From Nephromyces sp. MM_2019 (Eukaryota > Apicomplexa > Aconoidasida > Nephromycida): a stretch of DNA of 54,126 nt. Every line of letters begins with the position of its first letter. Positions within the stretch are counted from its first letter, which is position 1. The notes beneath the pieces were generated by a model. It searched no databases. It was not told where the DNA came from and was given only the letters and a program-made list of their open reading frames with translations. The translations under genes were made by a program, and so were the position numbers. The stretch is from contig JADHZB010001403.1 in NCBI GenBank assembly GCA_015657535.1, positions 4,184 to 58,309 of the forward strand, read 5' to 3'. Below are positions 36,201 to 46,218 of this stretch, piece after piece.

Positions 36201-36643
36201 GGCCCAAAATGGGCTATGATAGTACTTGCTGGCTTTTCTGGAGGTTTTTGTGGTAACTTCTTTTATAAATGGATGATCATGCGACCGAATCCTGCTAATG
36301 TAAGCATGTGAATTTATTTAGTTAGCTTTTTAATTAGGTATTCTTGTGTTCGATCGTTGCACCGTAGAAGCATGACTTTTTTAGCCAGTTTTTTTAATAC
36401 ATAATCAGAAATTTCAGTTAAAAAGCTAAAACCATTTTTTAATAAATTTGGTTCATCTGGTTTTCTATTCACGAAATTCTTTAGGGGTAAAATATTTCTT
36501 CAGCTTTTTTCATGTCTGATACTACCATTTTTTGAATTTCAAACTTAAGAGTTAAATTTTTTCAACCGGTCCCTTCACAGCCCCCTCGAGACCCTGACGA
36601 AAAGCCCCCTTCAAAACATCCTCATGCCCCCGAGGAAGAATAA
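33296..36643 (+). CDS. Unrecognised protein with one membrane segment and Pro/acidic tail; 5' end unresolved
   Basis: I do not recognise this protein. Six exons join in phase 0: 33296-33369 (this one enters in phase 1), 33816-33872, 34750-34824, 35885-35962, 36141-36299 and 36581-36643, ending at TAA. Donors are gtatgt, gtaagc, gtacgt, gtaagc and gtaagc; acceptors end in tag or cag after T-rich tracts. The visible part is about 167 residues: a helical start (FDFLLSKLNNFKYTERG), a middle rich in Gly, Ser and Val that looks like beta strands (VFGISGIKLGSS, GTGVVFHSMQLPIKV), then a membrane segment WAMIVLAGFSGGFCGNFFY flanked by Lys and Trp, and a short Pro/acidic tail (PPRDPDEKPPSK to EEE). The layout suggests anchoring near the C-terminus with a short tail on the other side. 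The first coding exon was not found. Joining the first exon to the rest is less certain than the last four. Confidence 0.55.
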
Positions 36644-39600
36644 CTGTCCTATCGCGCAATATGTTCGTAGGCTTTGCAGGGTAATTTCCATTTTTTTAAA
36701 GAGGAAAAAGATGCTTTTGTTGTGGCATTTTCAGCATTCTTGTAAAAATTGCTTGTAGAAATTTTTGAATAAGATGTTTTTTTTTACTGAGCGTCTATGT
36801 TTTTCACAGCTAAAATTGCTATGATTCTCGCTATGCTGAGAAGTGGCACTGCTACAAGCTCTTTTTGCATCATAAATACTTTTTGTGCTATTTTATGGGA
36901 TAGCTTGCTTCGACCGAAATTAGTGTTTATATAAAGGCTAAAAATTAACGGACTAATTCGTATTTTGTGGCTGTTGCTTGCTAGAAGATGTTTCACACTA
37001 ATGGTTTTTTTTTGTTTTTATCCTTAACTATATCTGTTTTTGGTATGTTGCGATTGGCATTTTTGCGCAGTGTGTAAAAGGTTTAAATTTAGAGGCAGTG
37101 TAGTAGCCTTGTATTATTTTTTGGTACTCACGTTGGAGCATTGGTTATTATTTTGGGGAATATTACATCAGATATTCATGTTGCTAGATATGTACTTTAT
37201 TTGTTGTTGCTTTTTATTTTGTTTTTACCATACTTATCCGCTGTGGTGTCTACTAATAAATGAAAAATAACTTGTTTTAACTAGTTCCACATACATTTTT
37301 ACGACTTCCCCTTTCCTCAGAAGAAGTTTTGGCTGTGAACCTTCATTGGGAGATTTATATTACTGTTTAAAAGATCATTTTTGATTCATTAATGTTTCAC
37401 TTCTGCTAGCTCTGCGTATTACTAATATCTAATAATGGAATTTTCTCTTGATATCATTTTTCCGTTGATTTAACGCTGCTTAAGTCAGCCGTAAGGATTA
37501 GTCGGTAGGATTAATTTTAATATCGTATACGCGCTGCCATGGCTTTGGAAGCTGGGAAACTCGTTAGCGGTAATCAGACTTTGCATTTTCGAGTTGAATT
37601 TTTTGGCGTCTTTCCTTTGATTACCACGGCACTCAATTCATGAAAATAAACAAGCCTTAGCGAATATGCTAAATCCATACGTGTACATTTTATGTGGTAT
37701 GTATGGGCCTTTAATTTGATGGACTGATAACTTCATTGTTGTGTAATCCACTTTTCAGTTGATTTAGTGTTAGTAGCTTTGTCATGAAAAAAAATTTCAG
37801 CCCATGAGGGGTTCTTTGTTGAGTGCTTCTGATTGTTGGATCATATGGGGAAATTCTATCAATCTGATAAATTTTTCTCCCTTCGGAAGCGTTGATTTTA
37901 GTCTGGATACTTAACAGCTATTCCAATACTACGTTAAGATACTTTGAATATGCATAGTCTTGTTGAGTTTTGAGCATTATGGGGAATTTACTTAAATTAT
38001 TTCAAGGAGCCTTTGTGTATGCTTCATGTGAATGATTCTCTTATTGATATGTGCAAGGTTTTTTTCCTTTTTAAAAGCTGTTTATTATTAGTAGTACTTT
38101 TTATCATATTTGGCTAATTTATTGTCCTCTTGCTTCTCTCTGGCCTAGGGGTGAAGCGTATTAATTATAGTTGCCTTGTCATTTATCTATCGATACTTTC
38201 AGCATATTTTTATTGATACCTCCTTGCATGAATTCTTAAATGCAGGAGCCCTTGACTGTGATTTTTTTAATTATGCTGCATGGTAGGCGTAATCATCTTG
38301 TATTTTACTGGGTGGCCTTAGGAAATCGGAATTTAGAGATGATGGAAGTTGTTTACGCCGTAGGATACTCTGATGACATCTAATATAACTATGAGGGCAT
38401 ATATTATATTTTTCTTTAATATTTAAACTACCATTGTTTTTCTTCTTGCCTCCTATAATTGACTAGATAACTTAAGAGTTCGCATATCTCCCCCCTGTAT
38501 GCACCGCGTAAATGTTAAGGTTTCAATACTCTCATGCGAATTTCTTTTAGTGACCGCATTAGTTAACTTTAAGGAAAATTTGTTGTCGATAGTCTGCTAA
38601 GTAATCAAGTTAGCGGTAAGACCTTTGGATGTCGCTAGAAGCTGCTTAGCTTGTTGCGATGCGTTGTTAGAGCTCCTTTGCTTTACTAAGTCGATACGCG
38701 TGACATTTGTGCCGTGTTTTTCGCTGTTATGGCTAGCACTACCGTTGAACTTTTCATATAGGAGCTCTCAACACAAACATGTTAGCTAGTGGTATGACTA
38801 TAATTTTGAAATATTAACGTTTTCAGTCACGTATAACCTTACAGGCCGCAAACTCCTTGTTTGCCGAGCTAAAGTATTCTATTGGCAAGGCTATCGTGTC
38901 GCGCATTCTAGATGCAATAACTCTGCTCTTACGCTACATGTCACACATGTTATAAGGGATAATAGCATATAAAATACGTCGATAACATTAGTTTGCATGG
39001 AAATAGTGGCGGCATGTGGATAAGCTGCCTGGAGGCGCTCACCAATTTGCAGTTGTCTAGCTGACCCGCGACTTCGGTGATTAAAATTTACGCGAGGGCC
39101 GATGACCCTGTGTTTGCATGTCGCACAATGCTTCCCTAAAATCACTTTAAAGCGCGTATATATGTGAATTTAGTTTATATAAGTATTAGGGTTACCGAAA
39201 GTAACACATTTCTCATAGTTTGCTGGCTATTCTTGTCGATGGTATTAGTAGCTGCCCTTGAGGAATTGGTAATGGCATTTGCGGTGGCTTTCTGCAATAG
39301 TGCTGGAGGTAACTCAATGTATGAATCCATTTTGAGGCAATAAGTTTAATTCGCCGCTTCAAGCATTTGGACTTGGGGATTATACTTGCATATTATGGCG
39401 GCTTGCACGCTTCTTTGGTGAATTGGCCCTAATTCACTCATATATAAGGCTTACCAGGCAGACTCACGTGTTGTCAAGAGTAGACTTTAGAAACGGGATA
39501 GTAGCCGTATAATCGAAGTATACGGATAGTTCTCGAAAGAGCTGATTTAATATCGCTTCATTAGTCAACTAGCGCTAATATATTTGATGCTGGCATGAAT

Positions 39601-41466
39601 ATGCTCCTGGTTAGGAGTATAGAGGGAGCTTTGTGTAGTAAGGATGTACCTGTATTCTATGGCTGGCTAAACCACGGCATGCCGTGGTATTTCAGCACCC
39701 TTTGTCGGTGGCGTCATACTACTGTCTCTTGCAACATCTACTGCACAGTAGTAACACCGCAAAGTCAACTCTACTATTATAAATCACAAGGTAGTTTTAA
39801 GTGATTTTTGTGGCGCCTCACTTTTTAGCTTAAGTCTGTGACCTTTGTAGGAAAAAGTGGACTCAGTAGTCGGCTGCTGAGGGACTGGCTGAGTGACACT
39901 GGTGGAAAAACTGGATAAGGCACTCCCGATTCCGTCATAAGTTATCTACATGGTAAATCGTGTGCAATCTGTAATAGAATTAATTGGCAAGGTAAACCAA
40001 TACAAAAGAGAAATTATCGTGTCAAGTGGCTTGTCAAGGCAACCTAGTTTTTACGGTTGTTTTTTCTGTTATTTGAATGAGAACGTCTTTCTACAGGTAA
40101 CAGGGGCAGCACTGTGCTCATTGTCGGAGAACCTCGAGTATTGGAGCGATACAGAAAGAAACTTAGAACATAACTTTAGCGAAGCTGTGTGTCATCTGTG
40201 CCTTGCGCAGTCCGCATGAAAAACATCGAATGAGGTGGCATGATATTTTTTCTGCGTGACTTAAGTCGCAGGCTTCAGCGCCTGAAATTTAGAGCACGCT
40301 GCTGCATTTATTCTCAGCTCAAATACTTTCCTCATTTCTCCACAAAGTAGTGCTGCCAGCGGGGAGCTTACAAAAGTATTTCGATAGCCGCCACTCGCAC
40401 TATTTCAACTTAAGCGATTGAGTCGGTTGCATTTGTTCCAAAACAAGAAGGTGTGGGTGCATTTGTGCTTATAGCTTCTTTCCATTGCATCTGGCTTAGG
40501 GACAGCATTCACTTTGTCCGGGGGGAAGTCATCCTTTTAAGTATACCCATTGATGCCGATTGCATTTCAACTTGTGTGAGCTAAGACGCTTGTGTAACTA
40601 ACCAATAAACTTAAGAATTTTACAATAATCATGACTCTCATGCTTCTTTTGGCATCGATATAGCTTGAAAAAGTATGGCTGTCCATCCCAATTTATTTTT
40701 ATTGAACAGGAGAGGCTGAAATACACTAAAAGCTACGCTGCACGCATCTTGTGCAGAGGACACGCATGGCGTATCAAAAAGGCCAATGTAGGTGTAAATG
40801 CAAACTATGAACCCTCATAAAAGATATTCGGCAATTGCGCTCAATCAGTGAATCACTATGCAGCCTTCATACGTACGCATTATGGGTGTATTACCCACTA
40901 TAAATGATGGAATATAGTTATCCTTTCCGGTGGGAACGAATTAACGCCAGGCAGGAAACTACATGGTTACGCCGTGAGCTCAATACCTTTTTAAGCTCAA
41001 GGCAGTGTATCATATCCTTTAGCAAAGCAGCAGTCAAACCAGCTCTTTGCGATGTGCATACTAGGTGGTTTAATCAGTAGGGTATTCTAGCTGTGGTTGG
41101 CGGATTACAGTACTGGCGCTGGGTTTCAACTTCAAGTAAATTTGCCCGTGCTTCGATTTTCTAGAAGGAATTAGCGATTACGCACAACACACACATTTCT
41201 GAAAGAGCGGCATATGCAGTAGCCTAAGAAGTCTTCAATAAAACAGCGAACACCACATATCAAAAACCTTACGCTTCTACTTCATTTTGATCAATTTATC
41301 TCTGCATTGAAACTATTGTCATTGATTTTGTAGTTAATACCGGTAAGGTTCAATGAAAGTATACTCAAATGAATAAATTGTGAAATAGAGAGCGTGTAAG
41401 GCCGCGCGCATGAAAGCGCTGCTGAAATTTGTGTCAAAGGTGCTATTCCGCAGGAGGCGAAAATGG
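36644..41466. other. Long stretch without supportable exons
   Basis: The first 1.8 kb (to about 38450) keeps the T-rich, A-poor character of the introns upstream, which could mean a long 3' UTR or unrecognised exons. From about 38500 the composition is more balanced. A perfect 18-bp palindrome lies at 39671-39688. A possible exon (acceptor ctacag before about 40097, open to TGA at 40219) has no partner exon I can defend. Confidence 0.5.
39671..39688. repeat. Perfect 18-bp palindrome
   Basis: ACCACGGCATGCCGTGGT equals its own reverse complement. It stands alone in non-coding sequence, so it could be a protein-binding site or chance; no function can be assigned. Confidence 0.85.
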
Positions 41467-41538
41467 TGCATCAGCCGGGAGTCGAACCCGGGCCGCCTGC
41501 TTGGAAGGCAGGCATCCTAACCGTTAGACTACTGACGC
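41467..41538 (-). tRNA. trnG-UCC: tRNA-Gly(UCC)
   Basis: A 72-nt cloverleaf on the minus strand. The acceptor stem GCGTCAG pairs with CTGATGC (one G-U), followed by discriminator A. The anticodon stem CCTGC/GCAGG encloses the loop CTTCCAA with anticodon TCC, which decodes GGA. The T arm CCGGG-TTCGACT-CCCGG is perfect. Internal polymerase III boxes are visible: A box around TAGTCTAACGG and B box GGTTCGACTCC. No intron and no encoded CCA. On the minus strand a run of four T just past the 3' end (41460-41463 as AAAA on +) is a suitable polymerase III terminator. It is the only feature I call on the minus strand. Confidence 0.97.
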
Positions 41539-42245
41539 TTGACATCCCACCTCAATGAATTATTTAGTTGAAGATAAAAAGGCCTCAGGCAGTTTACCTA
41601 CCCATGAGTCCTTGGGTATAGTGCTGCGATGAACAAGATCGCGGGCCAGTTGCAATCTCCAATGTCCCAGTGCGGAGTATGCAGCCTCTATGCTTGATCT
41701 CCTACATATCATGATAGCGTGGATATGTACAACTGATGGTTTGAAGGTTGTAGAGCGGTGAGATAATAACGTACGGTACATTCTAGTTTGCCCAAAAAGG
41801 TACTGGCGGCGAAATCTTACAGTCTTCCAGAAGGTGACAATTAGCCACGAGGGATTCTAGTATAAAATTTTACGACTTGAGAAAAAGTAACTAATATGGA
41901 CCTAAAAAATTGCAGTGCTACAATTCATCGGCCATGACTCCCCTAGCAAATGGCCCGATATCCATGCTTACTTTCTTTTATTCCTACATGCATTACAATA
42001 TATAGGATTCCGCGTTGCAATCGCTTCTTTCTCAAGAAGCATAAATACTCCGCGGTAATCGCTTCGGTAAGCAGCAGCATAACCACTCTACTCACCAGCA
42101 GTAGCTTTGGCAAGCTATAATAACATTGTAAGAAATGCGTCATTAATCGCATGCTCAGCCTGTTTCGATAAGGGTCAGCGAAAGTGTCACCAGCTCAGCC
42201 AAGATATCACAGCTTCTTGCTCAAGGATTTTTCGCTCTAAATAAA
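41539..42245. other. Spacer between tRNA-Gly and the APH-like gene
   Basis: These 0.7 kb separate two divergently oriented transcription units, so they should contain the upstream region of both. A small hairpin, GCTTCTT/AAGAAGC with a 4-base loop, lies near 42023-42040. No coding exon is seen. Confidence 0.5.
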
Positions 42246-45200
42246 ATGGGGGATTACTTGAACTGCATACGTCGATGGGGGAAAAGACAACCTGACGGTC
42301 CGTTATTGGAGCTTACGCCAGGAAAGGTTACCCACTATATCTTTTTCACTTTGATAGCCTTCTTACCATGCAACTCTGCTTCCCTTGGGCCGGCAAACAA
42401 GTGTAATTCCTGCTATTTTCTTTGACTGTGTTAACTAAAAAACAAATAAACGCTACAAGAATTATAAAAACAATGGATAAGAAAGCTCAATAGGTATTAA
42501 AAAGCAAGCAGAGTAAGAACTATTGCTAATGTAATGCTGTAACCGTAATATAACCAGTTTAGGATTATGTGGCTCAATGAAGCAATTAGATATCAAGATA
42601 AGATACGTAGTTCTATGTCAATATTCTTAATCAACATTTTCACATATAATTAAAGATTGCTACACATTTTAAGTCACCTTCTTTTATTTAGGAAGCTAAC
42701 TCTGAATTTTTTGAATTAGTTTTCTGCGGTTGAAATTTCCAGCGTAGTCAATGCGTTTCCTAAAATGACCAAGGAAGCAATTGGTAAAAATCTTTCCAAC
42801 ATCCCGCAATCACCTGTTTTCACATGCTGTTCATGAAAAGCACCTTCCCTATTGCTCAAAGCTGAGCAAAAGCCAAGTAATTTCATTAAAGCACTGAAAT
42901 TATCCAAAGATTCTATTCCCCGAAAATCACTCTTTTTTCGCTAGTCACATCAAGGAGCCCTGTTCGCTTCCCTTTCATTGGCATCTACGGCAGCATCAGA
43001 GAAGAGCGACAGGGATATCCGTCCTACAGGCACTAGGAAGCCTCTACAAGTACTGCGTTTACGAAATTTTAATCTAACAAACAAAATTTTGGCATTGGAT
43101 TTTATGAAATATTGTACCTGTAGCTATATATAGCAATAAAATTGCTGCTTAAGTTACTACCCTTCGTTAAAAAAACTATAAGAGAAGTAATACCATAAAA
43201 TAATATAATGAGAGAAAAAAAATTTTGTGATGCGTAATAAGAACTTAGCCACGAGTGAAAGTCACTGTGTAGCATTGAATTTTTTCTGGTGTGGCGTCGG
43301 TTAAGCAATTTTCAGTCGATGGTACTCTAGAATTTCAAATGAAAGCTGCGCGAAAAAAATTCTTTTAAAAATATTTTTGCGCTGATTATCCGCCTTGGCA
43401 TATGACTAAATCATTTTCCCAAATAATTTCAATTATTCTAAAGCTGCATAATAAAGCGGCATTTCACTAATGCTTCGCGTTAAGGTAATGCTACAGATGT
43501 GTCAACAGCATAAGCCTGAGATGGGATACATTTGCCGGTGAAACTGCTAAAAAAATAAAGCAAAGTTTTTCACATAAGTTGTTTATTCTAATCAAAAAAA
43601 TGTGCTATGCTACACAAAAATCTTTTTTTGAGTGACTTGCTTTCATCACTTGAAAACTATGGTTCATACGTATAGCACCCAGCCGCGAATAAGGGGGATC
43701 GTCCATCTCGTCGGCATCCTACATATTCTGCCAAAACGAAAAGGAACGATGCCGATGTATCGGATATTGATGAAGATGATCTCGAAGAATCTGAAGAAGA
43801 ATTTGATACCGTAAGCATCAACAAGAGTAAACATACTTATGCCGCTACTTGCTTTTGTACGCAAGATTTAAAACAAGGCTAAAAAACTTTGAAAAATGTC
43901 GCTAAGCATAATCTAGCGAGGTACTCTTCATTATAACCTAAAAAAATTGTTGCCAGCATATAAAAGTGCTAAGTAAGAAGCAAATCGAGCATAAATAATA
44001 AGGCATAAAGTGGAAATTAGCAGCTAAAAATTGGGGGAAAACAGTCGCTTAAACTAATGTAGGCCATCGATGCTAAAATTTTAAAACTTTTCAGCAATAA
44101 GTAATTGCAGAAAGCTTGATCCTACACTCTTTTAGCGCCGTTTCAGATACATTATTGAACAATTTTATTCCAACAAACACAGCACCAAATCTTTCATAAC
44201 TGAAATGCAAAAAAATAGTTTACGACGCATGTTAAAAATCAAAGCGACTCGACAATTCACTATTAAACTTCTTCCACTAAACGCTGTGATTAAAACTCGC
44301 ATAAGATCTCATAATATGAACCATAGTGCTAATAAAATAGAAGGTTCACTCCGGAAGCTGCTGGGAAAGCTTCAGTACGCACGTCAACCTGGTTAAAAGT
44401 TCACTGTTTTTACTGAAAAGAAGACTTGCTCGAGAAGCGATGTCTTTCGTATGAAATATTCCACTAAAATAGATTCACAGTGGAAATAAAGTATCTTTTA
44501 TAACTAAAGCACAGTACACTATTAACGCATATTTTATGGCTTATTAGCCACACATGAATTGTGCAGTGGTGCAACGACGAATAAATACTGGCATCAGTTG
44601 CGTAGTTGTATTCGCTATATTTTATAAGCTCCGCAGCAATAAGTGCTCTTCCCTGAGGCGTAGTACCTATGAAAATTTCTAGCAGTATATTTTGCTTGAA
44701 AACAATTTTTCTGCTTACAGTTAAGTGTAACTGATATACGGCAGCAAAAGTTACTAGAATTCAGAAAGTCACTCACAAAGATTGTGAAACTGAAGACGGC
44801 TATATTCCAAGAAACTGTAAAAGTTACATGCTCAAGAGATGGCTCAATGATTGAATGGTTTAAAGGAAGGACAGAAAACCAGCAGGGGCAAAGAAAAGCA
44901 GCGGGAAGTTTTCCTGTCGATAAGGTTGCCACCATTTATCGATATTTAAAGCAGATCACATGAAATTCAAAGCTCTCGCATGTTCACCTCGTTATACAAA
45001 CTTCATATTTTTTTTTCCCATTAATGGCCATGATCACCTATACATGTGGAACACAGAACATACAATACGATTCTACCCCATATATATTCAAATATTAATT
45101 TATTCTCAATACCCGGGAATCTCAGATTACTGTCGTTAAAGCTAAAGTTGACAACCCAAAAAGTCTGGATATAAACGTGAACCTTCCTCCCCTTCAGACG

Positions 45201-46218
45201 TATTCGTTCACGTAAGCAGCAACTTTTTCTGTAGTTTGGGATAAATTTTTGATAGTACAAATTTCATTTCCAAGAGTACTTACTCACTGCATCCTATCTA
45301 CGCTACAACACTCTTCTCCAATTCGAGATACATAATGCCTCCGCTATAAATCACAACTCTTTTTTCGAGTGAGTCTTAAATTTTGTATCTTATTATGCAT
45401 GAATGCAAATGCTGAAGCTTTCCTTGAGTTGACGCTTTCATGACTTAGAACTAGGAGGCGATTTATAGTGATCAGACCAACCGTTGAACATATGCAGCTC
45501 CAAAAACGTAACACCGACTTCTGCTTTCTCATATGGCAAGGGTTGTGAAGGTTTAAGCGATATAACTTCGATAAAAGACTACTCTTGTTAACCTATTTCA
45601 TGGAAACGGTATATTTTTCTTCCCAGCTTCAAAACTCGCGAGGAAAGGCAAAGTTGGCAAAATGAAATCGAATCCTTCCAAAAGTAAGATCGTCTGAAGT
45701 ACTTGATGGCTCGTTGCATAAAAAAAAGTTGCTACATCATTAACACTTTGAAAAACTTAAAGTGAAAGGCCTATGTTCCTAGCAGCTTCGCGACGAGAAC
45801 TTTAAAAGAAACCCCTCCTCAACCTTTTTATTTGTACTGACACACATTCCTCAAATTGTGCGTACAGATTCATTGCTTTGAAATGAGGCGTTTGAGATGC
45901 GCTTGGCAGAAAAAATCAATGCGCAAAATCCCCTGCGGGGACTAAATCTTCAAGCTAATTTAAAGGGAACTCGACCCTAGCATTTGCAGAGGCCTGCGAT
46001 AATAAATGTGTCCCGTTTCCTGCTCTGGTGCGGGTATGCAGACACTACGAATGTGAGACTCTTACTCTGCATCCTGGTCTTTTCAAATGCTTGATGGCAC
46101 GTTTTCACCTTGCACAAACTAAAATACTCTTTCCCTAATTTTACCTAGCCAGCTTATAAATCACCCAATTCTTACATTAATTCAACCTGATTTTTGTTGC
46201 AGCGCGTACACTGAATAA
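42246..46218 (+). CDS. APH: APH-like acylated pleckstrin-homology-domain protein
   Basis: In apicomplexans APH sits on micronemes and senses phosphatidic acid to trigger secretion. Exons read: 42246-42326, 42945-43049, 43676-43810, 44721-44924, 45126-45211, 45627-45683 and a probable last exon 46203-46218. The phases all agree and the sum is 684 nt (227 residues). The start MGDYLNC gives Gly2 for N-myristoylation and Cys7 for palmitoylation. Next come a Ser/Ala and basic linker and an acidic patch (DIDEDDLEESEEEFD). The PH domain fills about residues 115-223, with VTCSRDGSMIEWFKG as strands 1-2, AAGSFPVDKITVVKA, NVNLPPLQTYSFTFKT and the terminal helix EERQSWQNEIESF holding the near-invariant Trp. 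The gene lies just downstream of the divergent tRNA-Gly. Assignment to APH rather than another PH protein rests on the acylation signal plus size. The tiny last exon and exon 2 are the weakest parts. Confidence 0.8.

Noticed and set aside
42717..43049. Stop-codon reassignment (TGA or TAG read as an amino acid)
   Set aside because: TGA and TAA act as natural ends of the conserved genes here, and the stops in this stretch are better explained by introns.
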